DNA from: Acanthaster planci
Taxonomy: Eukaryota; Echinodermata; Asteroidea; Valvatida; Acanthasteridae
DNA length: 50,506 nucleotides
Direction of reading: 5' to 3'
Assembly: GCF_001949145.1 (NCBI RefSeq)
Contig: NW_019091472.1
Location: 1 to 50,506 of the forward strand
Shown: piece by piece, positions 1 through 10,424 of the stretch
Layout: every line of letters starts with the position of its first letter
Position numbering within the stretch: position 1 is the first letter of the stretch
The notes under the pieces: model-generated
What the model was told of the DNA's origin: nothing
The model's input: only the letters and a program-made list of their open reading frames with translations
Databases searched by the model: none
Program-made: the position numbers and the translations under genes

Positions 1-318
1 TTCTCTCCGTCTCATACCTTGCTGCATATGCACCAGTTCCTGCTTATTTTTCTTCTGTTCTTAATCACGCTCCACCTTTCTGTACGTGTACGCTGTAGTG
101 CATGTACTGTGCGCAGCGGCGTTTCTTTCCTCGATCGCTTGCACGCAAATATTTATAGCGCCCTCCAGCGATACACAAAACTTTTTTATCACTGCGCGCG
201 TCTCCGAAATTTACGAATATCGTTCTTTTGTTTAAATTCAATACCGGGCATTCTATGTCAGCTGCGTACCGCGCATTCATGGGCGTCGTGGAGTTAACTT
301 GTAAAGTAACGCAGTAGC
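1..318. other. Intergenic DNA, no gene recognised
   Basis: Short open frames exist on both strands, but none has a recognisable motif, membrane segment or repeat. I see no promoter or RNA gene here. Confidence 0.5.
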
Positions 319-351
319 AAAGATTGTATAGCGCAGCGCTATACAATCTTT
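319..351. repeat. Perfect 33-bp palindrome, 16-bp arms
   Basis: The arms AAAGATTGTATAGCGC and GCGCTATACAATCTTT are exact reverse complements separated by one base (A, position 335). The palindrome is flanked by direct copies of GTAGCA (314-319 and 353-358), the left one overlapping the first palindrome base. This looks like a tiny foldback insertion with a target duplication, or a cruciform-forming site. It lies in no gene. Confidence 0.85.
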
Positions 352-1093
352 GGTAGCAGAAGGCTGATTTCGATCCAGCTACAACAGCTACCGCACGTCG
401 ACCTGTTTGCTCGTGCATCTACACAGATTTTGTGCAGCACTTGCGATCATTTCTGCCGCACATGAATCATAAAGGCATGAACGGCCAGTCCGGGTGATAA
501 GTAGGACCTTTGAATAAAATACTTGCACATAACTTTTTTATGCCGTTTCTAATGCCATAGCTTAGTTTTATGCATTTGCCTTTTCAACTTGTGACTATGG
601 AATGGCTTAACATGTCCACTCTAAAATAATGTCAAGTTTTCTTAAATTCCAGGAGACTGGTATTGATAGCATTCTCATTAATTTGTCTCTTGAAATGGGT
701 AAACTCTTGTGGCTATATGCTCTTCTTCAGAAACCCTTTTCTTTAAAGAAATTACTGGCTTAAATTAACTAGTAAATTTAATTGGCTATTGGATAGCATA
801 ATTTATTGGTTATTTTATTTTCTGTATTAATTCTCTGTATTTTGTCCAGGTGATGGCCGGCTACCACACGACTGTCGTTTTTTTTATATCTTGTAACTAT
901 ACTCTTTGTACATGGAATAAAATACAGTACATACGAGACAGAAAACTCAAAAAAAAACTTCACCCAGAGTTTTATTACTGGAGCCACCCGGTTACAGATA
1001 CCTCTGCACAAATTTTGGCAACGGATGAGACAAAATGCAGATTGAAAGCTTCAGCTGTCACAGGTGGCGATGACCAATCCTCACCATTAATCT
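352..1093. other. Intergenic DNA, no gene recognised
   Basis: AT-rich sequence with only short, non-conserved open frames on both strands (for example overlapping frames at 778-1,146). I recognise no domain and call no gene. Confidence 0.5.
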
Positions 1094-2214
1094 TTACATT
1101 AGTGGGCGATGTGTTCTTTGAATCTGAAACAATTTGTTTAATGTAATTGCAGACTTTTTTTTACTATCCTTGGAACACTCACGAATAATTCCACGATAAT
1201 ACTCCGACTTTAACCTTTTCATCATACGATTGACCTTATTACGGAGTGCTTTATACCCGTCCCACACGCAATCATCATTAAGGTCAATAGCAGCTTTATG
1301 AACATAATCTCGTCTCCTCATCACTTCAATTACATCTTGAGTGATCCAAGTTTGAGGATTTTTACGGATTCTTTTCTTCTGAAGCGGCACATTATTACCA
1401 ACAACTGTCATAAAAAACGTTGCCCAGGTCTCAAATGGCAAATCGACATCTTCAATATCATTAATAGCCTCCCAAGGAACCCCATTCAGGTCATCTTTAA
1501 ATTTTTGCTCATCGAGAAGCTTAATAGGGTGGTACTCGATACACTTTTCACTGACGTTAGTAGTCTCATTAAAATCTCTTACAGCATAAATAAAAAGTGA
1601 TCACTATTATATTAAAAAAAACACCGTGTTCGTGGTAAAAGGTAGGATTATTAGCAAAAATCAAATCAATAACAGTTCTTCTGTGATTTGTGGCCCTAGT
1701 AGGGGACGTAATTAGCTGGCTAAAACCACTTAAGGATGTCTGAAAAAGTAGATTACGACTGTGAGTATCAGACACTGGAGACGACATATCATGGTCAAAA
1801 ATCACCAAGAATGATGCTTTCTGTTCCAGGATCGGAAACACGATCAACACTCTTATCAAATTTAGTAAGGAAGTCACAGATGGCGTTAGGAGGTCTATAA
1901 AAACTTCCAAGACAGGGAGATTTACGTGGATAACAAGTCTCAACCCAAACATTCTCTAAATCCTCTGATTCCAGGTCATATCTACGCGTGCTGTCAAATT
2001 TGTCTGAAACATATATAGCAACTCCTCCGCCTTGCCTATTTCTACCTTTCCTATAAATGTTAAAACCATCAACTGCTATTTCGGAATCGGAAACAGAGAT
2101 ATCACACAGTGTTTCATTAAAGGATATCACATCAAAGGTCTTACTCTTCAATAATACACGCAATAAATCAATTTTCCCAACAATGCTGTGAATATTAAGA
2201 TGTTCAAACAATTC
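1094..2214 (-). mobile_element. CR1-like non-LTR retrotransposon fragment, endonuclease and linker
   Basis: Read on the minus strand, three overlapping frames give successive parts of a LINE ORF2. From 2,211 down to 1,795 is the start of an APE-type endonuclease: HLNIHSIVGK, then SFNETL, then a GFNIYRKGRNRQGGG block, then SFYRPPN, then LGDF, which is the usual endonuclease motif order. From 1,952 to 1,569 the end of that domain appears (SPTRATNH...TVIDLIFANN). From 1,441 to 1,094 is the basic linker before the reverse transcriptase (TWITQDVIEVMRRRDYVHK, then YRGII). The frame changes show at least two frameshifts and the RT domain is missing, so this is a dead 5' or middle piece. The CR1/Rex1-like assignment rests on motif style. 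Confidence 0.8.
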
Positions 2215-2379
2215 AAAGTATATTTTTTACGCTCCTTCACTGCGCTCATCCGCGTGAAAAGTAGTTTGACTCTAATGCCCAACATAACACAAATGAAGCA
2301 AGAGGAGAGCAAATATTGATTCTTTTTATTTGAATTTATTGAAAAGCACGGGAAGAGCCAGTGCAACATGAACTATGGA

Positions 2380-2902
2380 AAAAGAGACTTATGAGCAGGA
2401 CCGTGGTAGAAGTATTGGTATCTTTTCCAAATTCATGTGGGGACTCTCGACGTTTTCGTTTTGGTCCTTTAGAGCAGATTCTTCTGCTGCCTTGACCCGT
2501 TTCTACTGCTCGAGTGAGGAGAGCTCCGAAGATGAGTCTTTTTCGAAGTGTGACACAGTCAGCCAGCCTGCCTTGCTATTGTTGGCGATCTTATTTTTGT
2601 TTTCTCGACTTCTTTTGCTCCTTCAATAGCTTTGATAGCTCGGTCTACGTCCCCTTTCTTGATGAGAGCTACCTTGATTTTTCAAGTATGAGTTCCAGCT
2701 GTCCGCAGAATTGATATTGCTCGATATTACCAGGTATGACGAGATCTTTAGCTTCAAGTTTGATTTGTAGTTCCTTTAACTAAACATTGTCCTTAGTATC
2801 CGGAATAGACAGATTATTGAATTTGTGGTCGAAGTAATCTTTGAATTTCTCGGACAGAATATGTGGATCGAATTGAAGGTTCTTGTCACTCTCAGAATCC
2901 AT
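2380..2902 (-). pseudogene. Gag-like ORF1 of a DIRS-type retroelement, decayed
   Basis: On the minus strand an ATG at 2,902 opens a hydrophilic, charged frame (MDSESDKN...) that continues, with in-frame stops and a frameshift, to about 2,380. A short block containing RAIKAIEGAKE, then a segment ending KAGWLTVSHFEKDSSSE and a following basic-acidic stretch, resembles the conserved C-terminal block of the Gag-like first ORF of DIRS/Ngaro retrotransposons. No reverse transcriptase follows downstream, so it is an isolated fragment. It may come from the same class as the pieces at 16.0 kb and 49-50.5 kb, but that link is inference. Confidence 0.45.
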
Positions 2903-2949
2903 CGTTCCGTGTAATATACTACTGTACGGTGTACTATTTACGACACACA

Positions 2950-3300
2950 TTTCTCTCTCTCTTTAGCCTCCCTCCAAGCGACGCAACTGCACGACGCGAC
3001 GGCACGACGGCTCCCTCACGTCGTGCCGTCGGTCGCACCGTCGCCTTCTTGCCATTACGTTTGTCGCGTCTTGCGTCGCGTCGTGCCGTCGCCCGTCGCC
3101 CGTCGCGTCGTGCTGTCTCAGGTCCTTTCCAATGTTGCATTTCCTTCTGCCTAAATGTAGCCCCTTCCTTCGCCCGTCGCGTCGTACCGTCACGCGTTGC
3201 GTCTTACGTCGTGTAGTGCATCACGTCGCCTATTATGTCGCCTGAAGCACGACGCGACGTATGACACGACGCACGACGCGACGCGTCGTGTGCTGTCGCC
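2950..3300. repeat. CpG-dense degenerate CGTCG repeat
   Basis: About 350 bp made largely of CGTCG, CGTCGTG and their complements (ACGACG, GCACGACG). The orientation switches: GACG forms occur at 2,990-3,012 and 3,240-3,285, with CGTCG forms between, so the block can fold on itself. All reading frames give Arg/Ala-rich low-complexity peptides that are artefacts of the repeat. It is a minisatellite-like CpG island in otherwise AT-rich DNA. Confidence 0.7.
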
Positions 3301-4478
3301 CTTTGCTTAATAGTGTTTATACAGGGCGCCGTTACTGTTTTCTTTCATTTCCGTCCTCCGTGCTTGTAAAGTATATGCTATTTACTCTTTGGTGTTGATT
3401 TGTTCTTGTTTTTATCCCATCCATTCCTCGATTAGGATTAATTTCTCTCATATTTTATTGCTAAAATGAAACAGAGCTAAAAAAAATTGGCATATGTAGG
3501 AAGTGCTCTCTCATAAGAAGTGGAAGCCAAGAATTTGTTGCTCTTTATACCCAGCCAATGCTTTCTTTTTAATACCATCGATGAAGTTTCCATTTGTCGT
3601 AGATTTGTCATCTTACAGTTACAGGTATTTCTCTGCAGTCAATCCTGGTAATATCTAAGTAGCACTCCCAGTTCTTCAGACAATTTGTACGGCCGCATGC
3701 TTAGCCACGGGTTTAGGAGGTTACCACCGAGCCTGCTCTACATTACCCTCAGAGTATTCCATCTAGTCTTCCTTGAGGTTAGTGTTCCTGACATCAGCAC
3801 CACACTTTCATTAGTCCGTGTTTTTGAATAAAACATTATACAGACGCTGTTATTGTGGGCGTGCCTTATCTTCAACTGTTTGGCGACACGCATATATAAT
3901 TTCTCCTCAGATTCGCATCTACATTAGCAAGCACGTTATAATGATTGATGTATAGTATCTTAGAATGGATTGAGAAATATTGTAGCAGGCATAATATGAG
4001 AATCATGGCACCTGCTTACATTAATTATCTTTTTACTAGTTTACGCCTTTTATTATCAGCCAACCATTGAGAATTAATTCGTTTCCGGCTAAGATATTGA
4101 AAAGTTTTCGCACGGTGTACGAAAATACAAATATCCTAACGTAGAGAAAGCATGTATTTAATAATGAGGAAAAAACAGTGATTTTATTTCACAGAAATAA
4201 TAGTATGAATTAACAATGAAAATAAATAAAGAGCCTAGCTTGAAGGCGACCTATTGTTGAAGTTGGGGACGACTTGACCTGGCTTGTCTTGATGATTTGG
4301 CAAGTAGCTGTAGAACTTGCAGTAGAAAGGTTTGCAGTAAAAGAACTTGAATGGATGGCAAAGATGTGTTGGGCTAAGTGCAGATGAAGTTCAGGGTTCA
4401 AATGCACAGTCTCTTCTTCCCTTTGCCCAAATCAGGTATTAGAACGGAATTCATGTGGCTCTGGTCCAGGCCACACAT
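3301..4478. other. Intergenic DNA, no gene recognised
   Basis: AT-rich flank of Polinton 1. No open frame has recognisable content and I see no clear repeat structure. Confidence 0.5.
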
Positions 4479-4764
4479 GTAGTAGGAACGGGGGATATAT
4501 ACCAGTCCAGCCCTCTGGTCTGGAACGGAATTTCCCTATCCACGGAATGACCTTTGACCCCTTTTACGCTATCTCCGGTCTTAAAAGGGATTTCCCCCTT
4601 CTCACGTGATTTCCGGTTTAAAGGGATTTCCGCAAAACTCACGCAATATCTGGTCTAAAAAGGAATTTTCCCGATCAAGGAACTTTTCGCCCCACGACGA
4701 GATTTCAAAAAAGGGCTCCGAACCGAAAAAACAGAAAATTTCTCAACATTTCTCTACAAGTCAA
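4479..4764 (+). repeat. Left terminal region of Polinton 1 with sub-terminal repeats
   Basis: The sequence starts GTAGTAGGAACGGGG, close to the Polinton 2 end AGTAGTRGGGATGGG. It then contains several degenerate copies of a unit of roughly 36-40 bp including AAAGGGATTTCC and TCACGTGATTTCC. The same words (TCACGTGACTT, AGGGATTTCCCC) occur in the Polinton 2 terminal repeats. These sub-terminal repeats may be integrase-binding or promoter sites. Confidence 0.5.
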
Positions 4765-5190
4765 ATGATTCGAACTTTTGCCACCAAATTTGAATACGCT
4801 AAATTAGCTGCCGTTCACGCGGTGCAGCTAATTGTCAAACGGTTACGAAACGAAACGCGATTTAATCGAGCAGTCAAAGCTGGACGTGCAAAACCAAAGG
4901 CATCGCATTTGTTAGGTTAGAACTACCAAAGACGGAAAACAGTTTATAAACCAAAGGAACTATTTTCCCCCTGATTTACTCGTCGCTTAAGATTGAAAAA
5001 ATATTTAATTTGTTAATAGAAACCAGACAAAAAGATTAGGCGCGCGAGAGGACGAACCACCGCCAAATCCCGGATCTATACTGGATTCCAATTTATAGGA
5101 AATTGGGTTTATATCGAATATGACGTTGAAGTTAAAGATTTAATTAAAGAAGATATTCCACCGCAAGATTTGATAGACGCAGCCGATTAA
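4765..5190 (+). pseudogene. Polinton gene A, conserved protein of unknown function, decayed
   Basis: I start at the ATG at 4,765, which begins FATKFEYAKLA-type sequence; the open frame extends upstream to 4,606 but that part lies in terminal-repeat DNA. The first about 50 codons are basic and helical (KFEYAKLAAVHAV, then KAGRAKPKA). After the TAG at 4,918 the match continues through frame changes and stops to IGNWVYIEYDVEVKDLIKED and a TAA at 5,188. The C-terminal part recurs at 45,060-45,200 in Polinton 2 and the N-terminal part recurs inverted at 15,513-15,760. Outermost gene of the element. Function unknown. Confidence 0.55.
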
Positions 5191-5211
5191 GCCAAGAACC
5201 CCCCCCCCGAA

Positions 5212-5603
5212 AACCGAGAAAAAATTCTGATTAAGCTACAAAATTAGAATCATGTTAACCCAAATTTATCGTAACTGACGAGCACGAGCGTCTCAATGCC
5301 GAAAATAGCGATCCTAATGTCGTTTACGGACCTTTTGATGCAAGTAAATTAACCATTTCAAACCCCGTGATTAAAGAAGGCAATTATGCAACTCAATGTT
5401 GCTCCCCTATTTATTATACTCACAAAGCCGAGAAAAGCGCCTGCTGATTTAAAAAAAACACCCTGTTACTATAAATGGAGACTCACATATTTTTATTTGT
5501 CTCAGACTCCTCAGACATATAAATTGAAAAATGTCGTCGACAATTCAAAGGGGGACAAAATCATTTTAGTTAAAAACATTTTATTTGAAGTGGGTTATAC
5601 ACA
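5212..5603 (+). pseudogene. Polinton gene B remnant, unknown function
   Basis: Two frames are needed. One reads VTDEHERLNAENSDPNVVYG, then SKLTISNPVIKEG; a second, open from 5,386, reads CYYKWRLTYFYLSQTPQTYK and ends at 5,607. The segment around CCTGTTACTATAAATGG matches DNA near 44,610-44,640 in Polinton 2, just 3' of the zinc-ribbon gene there. It probably represents the same gene, with the zinc-binding start lost or diverged here. No domain recognised. Confidence 0.35.
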
Positions 5604-6492
5604 ATGAAATCGGATAAGCTTGCTTACATATATTGCCCACAGTTGGACACCAATGTAAACTTTTACAACAGGCAATGATTTGATTTATTGCAAGTGATTT
5701 CGACAAATAGATATTTCCGCAGCGATTTTGACACACCTAGAAAATAAAAACCCATAAATATAGACGAATTAACCTTTTATGACCGGAGAGAAAGTGGAGG
5801 GATTTTACAAAAAACGACGGATTTATTATCGAACAAAACATTTTAACCGTGCAATTATAAAACTTATATTTTAAACAGCTGGCAATAAACGTCGAGTAAA
5901 ATATGTATCCAGGCTTGACTGGTATCAAGCCGAAACAAACACGACAAAATTTAAGGGAACCCGAGGCACGCAAGACTTCTTACAAAAAAGATTAAAACGC
6001 TATTAACCGCGCTCAATTACGTAGAGTACGGAGTAGAGGCCATCGGCGCCACTTCGGCAGACATTGGCATTTCTGCCATTATCGGCGTAATTACTGGCCC
6101 CGCAGGACTTTTAATGGAAAGTCTCGCTATAGGCACATTTGACGCGTACGCGATTTTAAAGTACGCCTCTCGCAGGTTGGCCATAAAATTGAAAAGCACG
6201 ATCAAACCTCGAGCTCGCAGATGCCAAATTAACCACCATAGACGAATATGTCTCACACGCAATTGGAGACGGCGATGTATCTCAAGAAGAATTTGTCTTG
6301 GTTTTGTCAAAGCTTAAAAAGTTTAACGAAATGAAAGTAAAGATTCGATCAAACACGACGACAAAGTTGCAAGAAAATAAATTGACGAGTAAAGAGGAAT
6401 TTGATCGTCAAGTGCAAGCAAAGGCAAAAACTTTAGCAAACGAAAAGGCGGCAGTTTTTAAAAAAGACCTTATGAAAAAACTTGGCGAGTAA
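5604..6492 (+). pseudogene. Polinton gene C, small-residue hydrophobic segment plus coiled-coil tail, decayed
   Basis: Starts at the ATG at 5,604 (MKSDKLAYIYCPQ), which overlaps the end of gene B. Stops and frameshifts break the first 400 bases. From 6,018 a small-residue hydrophobic stretch appears (GVEAIGATSADIGISAIIGV, then ITGPAGLLMES), typical of membrane-active virion proteins. From 6,298 to the TAA at 6,490 the frame is open and forms a lysine/glutamate-rich coiled coil ending KKLGE. The same tail recurs, truncated, at 44,270-44,600 on the minus strand. I infer a membrane-associated structural role; the family is unnamed to me. Confidence 0.5.
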
Positions 6493-6551
6493 GTTTAACA
6501 AAGTCTGTCAAATACAAAGATAGACCACCCTCTTACCAAGAAGTAAAACCC

Positions 6552-7689
6552 ATGGCACCCTCCTTTTCAAAAAAGTTTTATTTGAAAGACGGGACACAAC
6601 TTTAGTCATTTGGCAATCGTGGTCAATAAAGACAATTCTTTTGCAGCCAAATTTCCAAATTTAACCGTGGCTTACAAGTTACCGAGAGTTAAAACTGGCG
6701 AGGCTGTCAATCGTTGGGTACCGACCCAATCTCGTTTTACCAGAACCAATTTAATTTCGCGGTGTATTGCGCGACTACGGCATGCATGGTGGGTTCCAAC
6801 CTATTATCCGATCCCAATCCGTACGTGTCGACCCTATTTAACTTTTACGTGTATTACACGGTACGAAAAATATTTTACGACTGCGTGATGCTCATACCTA
6901 GCGACGACATTTTTGACGCGCTGCACAATAGTTACGATCATCGCAAATTTACCGACACTTGCCTATTGTACAACGTCGATCAAAATCAATCATTCAAACA
7001 GACGCGAGACACTTTCCAGCAAAAACTACGACGCACATAATTTACACGTAATCAAATATGCGGGCTCCACCTTTATGGGCTTTGGTTGGGCCAAACCGCC
7101 CAAAGGCTCGGGTCACGCGAGTACCTATACGGTAACTTAGATTGCGCAATCGGGTGCTGTTACTTTGGCTTGGTGGGATTTTGTACCGAAAAAATCGAGC
7201 TTGACAGACGTGGGAATTACAAAAGTAAACGACTCAATCAGAGCCTACTCAATCAAAAGTGAATGACTCATTCAGAGCCTACGTGTACGCGCTGTTGGGA
7301 GCTGAGGCACAGACAAAGACGAGCGTATATGGCTCCCGGCACAGGATTAGACGCTCAACGGCAGTTTATCACCACAGTGGAGTCCTTGATCGACTCTGTG
7401 CCAGATTTGGATTTGAAGTATCGACCAATTTCAAGATTCTTTACAGTACGCGAAAACGTCTTTAAATTTCGTAGGCGCACCGGGTTTGTATTTGGTACCC
7501 TCGGACATGGATTTAAGAATCGGCACGTTTGAGGGATATAACAACAATTTACAAATTGCGACTGCCGACATGCGGACCGGTTATGTGCCGAGTTTAAGCT
7601 CGGGCGGCGTTTCAGAGACCACCGATTTTGACGAAAAAGTAACCGAAAAGGAACTCTGTCACAAACCGGGTCCAAAATATATAGGTTGA
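6552..7689 (+). pseudogene. Polinton capsid protein B, decayed
   Basis: Overlapping frames at 6,610-6,888, 6,714-7,040, 6,913-7,140, 7,263-7,532 and 7,486-7,689 form one protein broken by about five frameshifts. Recognisable blocks in order: DPISFYQNQFNFAVYCATTA, then YVSTLFNFYVYYTVRKI, then FMGFGWAKPPKGSG, then APGTGLDAQRQFITTVES, then LYLVPSDMDLRIG and GYNNNLQIATAD. This is the style of a Polinton virion protein with a jelly-roll core; whether it is the major or minor capsid protein I cannot decide. In Polinton 2 nearly all of it is deleted. The end (FDEKVTEKE) continues into a membrane tail found beyond an insertion, at 8,998-9,136. Confidence 0.65.
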
Positions 7690-8990
7690 TCACTTTTTCC
7701 TTATCTCCACTCACTGACAACAAAGCCACAAAAAAAGAAACTTTCAGGAACTGGTAGTAATATATACAACAAAAAAGTAAAAAAGAAATTTATTATTATT
7801 TACAATCTCCACAAAATCTTTTATAGAGCTTGTGAGTTTTTCAAGAGTTTACCCAAACTAAAAATACATTAATCACATCATTACAAATTCATTATATTGC
7901 TATCCCCCACATGGGTACTCATGCATGTCCTCCAGCGTGTCGTCGCTCCACCAGCTGAACGCTCTGGGGATCTCCGCCGATTTGACAAGGTAATGTGGTC
8001 GCAAGTCCCCCTTTCTAGGTCTTTCGTTCCCTCCTGGTTCTCTTCGGGGTAACCGGGAAGCCTCTCCCTCAAAGAGGAAGATTCTATGACTGAAACTCCA
8101 CTAAAGAGAGTCCTGTGGAATTTGTAATTACAACGTAGAAGGCGATTGCCGTATTTACAATAAAGCTCCAAAATATGCAGAGATAATACCCAAAATCGAT
8201 GAGTTTTCTACACCACACCGTGTCGTGTTAAATCTACAAAGGTTGGGCTATGCATGTGTACACAACAGTAACTATGAATAATGCAAGCCGCATGGGCGTT
8301 GCCGTTGTGCAAACATGAATTCAAGCAGTATGCACGGGATTTCCACACGAACACGGACTATTTCTTATAAGAGGTAATCTTGACATTTCGAATTTATCTT
8401 GAATACAATGATGAAAGCAAAATGACTGAAAATTATACAAAATAGCTTTCTAAAACAAAATACTCAACTTACAGTTTTAAGACGAGCGATCAGTCTTAAA
8501 GTCTGACTCCCTGGCTTGAAACAACGATCGGTTTCCGTAGATAAACTTCTTTACCCTGGATTTAGCTTTCCAAGAAGTGGGTTTTACTTCTTAAGCACTT
8601 AAGTTAAGCTAACACTTTCCAATGAAAAAAATATACGATTTGGACTATCGCCACAAACTATTTCTGTTTCTCAAGTTCTCATAGAGCTATCGCTCAATCG
8701 ACAAAATCAAAATGTGCTATCGCACGATGACCGACCAGGAGTCTCTCTATGTCAAGATCTGTCCACTGCCTCTCCAATGCTTCACTACGATTTTAACCCC
8801 GCAGAGAGATCATGCTAACTAATCTAAATGTCATGCACATTTCGAAATTCCACACGTTTTCAAATTTTCCCCGCCTCCAACATATTTGGTCATATTAGTC
8901 AAACAATTTACATACCCCCGTGTTACTATACGTAGGAAGGTGAGTCCTGAAATATGCTGAATATTCATTATATATGTACCAAGGTTTTAA
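7690..8990. other. Probable insertion interrupting the capsid B tail
   Basis: In Polinton 2 the FDENVEEKE segment is followed within about 75 bases by a membrane tail. Here about 1.3 kb of unrelated AT-rich DNA separates the matching parts. I recognise no transposase, LTR or clear terminal repeats. A minus-strand open frame at 7,881-8,171 has no motif. It may be a non-autonomous insertion or a rearranged filler. Confidence 0.45.
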
Positions 8991-9136
8991 GCCCTCTTGT
9001 GACACTCGAAAAGAAACCGTCAGACGCTCACAACGAAGAAAAATTGTCGTTGACCATGGGAACGATTGCAGTTACGGGAGTCGCATTTATGTTGTACAAT
9101 TTATTAACTTACCCAAAGAATAAAAGGCAAAAATAA
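8954..9136 (+). pseudogene. C-terminal membrane tail of the capsid B gene or its small downstream partner
   Basis: The part from 8,998 reads EKKPSDAHNEEKLSLT then the membrane segment MGTIAVTGVAFMLYNLLTY and a basic end. A homologous tail (LSLTIGTLAVAAAACMLY) lies at 43,940-44,000 on the minus strand of Polinton 2, directly after the FDENVEEKE block. The first 15 codons here are likely from the inserted DNA. An AATAAA overlaps the stop at 9,132. Confidence 0.45.
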
Positions 9137-9147
9137 ATTTCACTCTT

Positions 9148-9165
9148 TTTCTCGAAATCGAGAAA
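9148..9165. other. Hairpin between convergent genes
   Basis: TTTCTCG and CGAGAAA form a 7-bp stem with an AAAT loop. It lies between the plus-strand membrane tail, ending at 9,136, and the minus-strand coiled-coil gene, where transcription converges. It may mark a 3'-end-forming site. Confidence 0.4.
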
Positions 9166-9189
9166 GTGGGTTTTTTTGCCCCGTTAAAA

Positions 9190-10243
9190 TACTTACATCT
9201 TTTACACGTTGGTCAAAATTAAACCTCCCACGCCCAAAAACAAAGTCCACACGTGATCGGCAATCCAACCGACTGCCTTACTCGCCACGTTTAATTACCA
9301 ACGTTTTACCCCGGCATGCCGCGAGCGATTTAAGACCCCGTTTCTTTAAAATATTTGCCAAGTTCCACAATTGCCTTTTGATCCAATCGACTATACCACC
9401 TTTTGAAGGCGGTGCCGGGGTGGTTCCCGGTGCGGCTTCCGGTGTGGGCCCGGGTTCCGGTACTGGCGCCGGAGCGCCTGCAGCCCTCGCAGCTGCAACC
9501 ACTCTGGCTACTATGGTACTTATTGCTAAACTAAAAGCCTTTAAAATTCTTGCCATCGTCATGCCTTGTTCCCTAAAAAGCACCTTTATATTCTCGCCCC
9601 ATATCAAGTCTTTATCCATTACAGTTTCGATGGTATATTTTAGCGATGATTTGACGTCGAATTTATACGCATTTCTATTGATGATTTCTAATCTGCCGCG
9701 TCTTTCTACCTGTAAATCATCAAGTTTTCTAAAAGTTCCGCTCGCTCCGCATCGGTTGCAGCTTCTTCCAATTCGTTTTTGAATCTTTTCGTCTAATTGG
9801 CCCAACTTACCCTGGTTTAAAATTAACTCAGCTTTGATAGTGTCTAGAGACTTGTTTATAGCTTCCAATTCTCGACAGAGTAATCCTTCGGTTTGCACTT
9901 GCTTATCTTACGTGATGTCTTGTACAATATCGCTCACTTGGTCTGCAGAGCTGGGTAATTCTTCCATTTCGACTATTTTGGGCCTAATGGTTTTTAAACT
10001 GTGGTCGGACTGTGCAATTTTTATTCCGTAATCTTTAAAGCCCAAAACATTTCTAACGAAGCTCGATTCCAAATAGCCGGCAGCCCTGTCATTTTTGGCG
10101 ATTGTGTCTAAAGTAACAAACGAATTTGGGCTCCTTTTGCCGGTTAAAAGCACTTCTCTGGAATATCTACCCTCTGTGCTCTTGAAAAATAAACTTCGAT
10201 TTGGTCGATATTCAAAAATTTCGTACTGGGGAGATTTTGGCAC
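9190..10243 (-). pseudogene. Polinton long coiled-coil/membrane protein, one nonsense codon and 5' deletion
   Basis: From 10,243 the minus strand is open for about 320 codons to 9,278 except for one TAA at 9,908-9,910, where the Polinton 2 copy has GAA. The protein starts mid-gene (EIFEYRPNRSLFFKS), has a conserved NVLGFKDYGIKIAQ block, an acidic helix, and a long coiled coil containing two CxxC-like cysteines. It then has a hydrophobic Ala-rich segment, a Pro/Gly/Ala hinge (PAPVPEPGPTPEAAPG) and an amphipathic IVDWIKRQLWNLANIL tail. A last segment in another frame (SVGWIADHVWTLFLGVG) reaches about 9,190. It matches 42,720-43,915 in Polinton 2. The N-terminal about 90 codons are deleted. I infer a virion membrane or scaffold role. 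Confidence 0.6.
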
Positions 10244-10249
10244 GTCGGT

Positions 10250-10406
10250 TCTCCTTATTGTTGCTTCATTTTCTATTGTGCTCGGCTAATCTCTTGCCCT
10301 GTTCGACGCGTTTGGGATTTTTAATTTTGGTGAGAGTTTGTATTTGGCTCTTTATCAGGTTTGTTGCAGGAGTCGCTGCTTGTGATGCTTGTTGTTCTTG
10401 TTCCAT
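10250..10406 (-). pseudogene. N-terminal fragment of the Polinton membrane-anchored linker protein
   Basis: ATG at 10,406 (MEQEQQASQAATP) leads to KNPKRVEQGKRLAEHNRKMK, matching the gene at 41,957-42,297 in Polinton 2. The frame then passes straight into the middle of the coiled-coil gene. About 870 bp present in Polinton 2 is absent: the membrane anchor, the 86-aa gene and the start of the coiled-coil gene. A TATTATTTTAAAAG box sits just upstream of the ATG. Confidence 0.6.
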
Positions 10407-10424
10407 CTTCTTTTAAAATAATAG

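Noticed and set aside
2863-3216. Arg/Ala-rich frames on both strands
   Set aside because: Produced by the CGTCG simple repeat; no conserved motif.
9378-9782. 134-codon plus-strand frame rich in Gly/Ala
   Set aside because: Antisense of the Pro/Ala hinge and coiled coil of the minus-strand Polinton protein; the minus-strand reading is conserved in Polinton 2.
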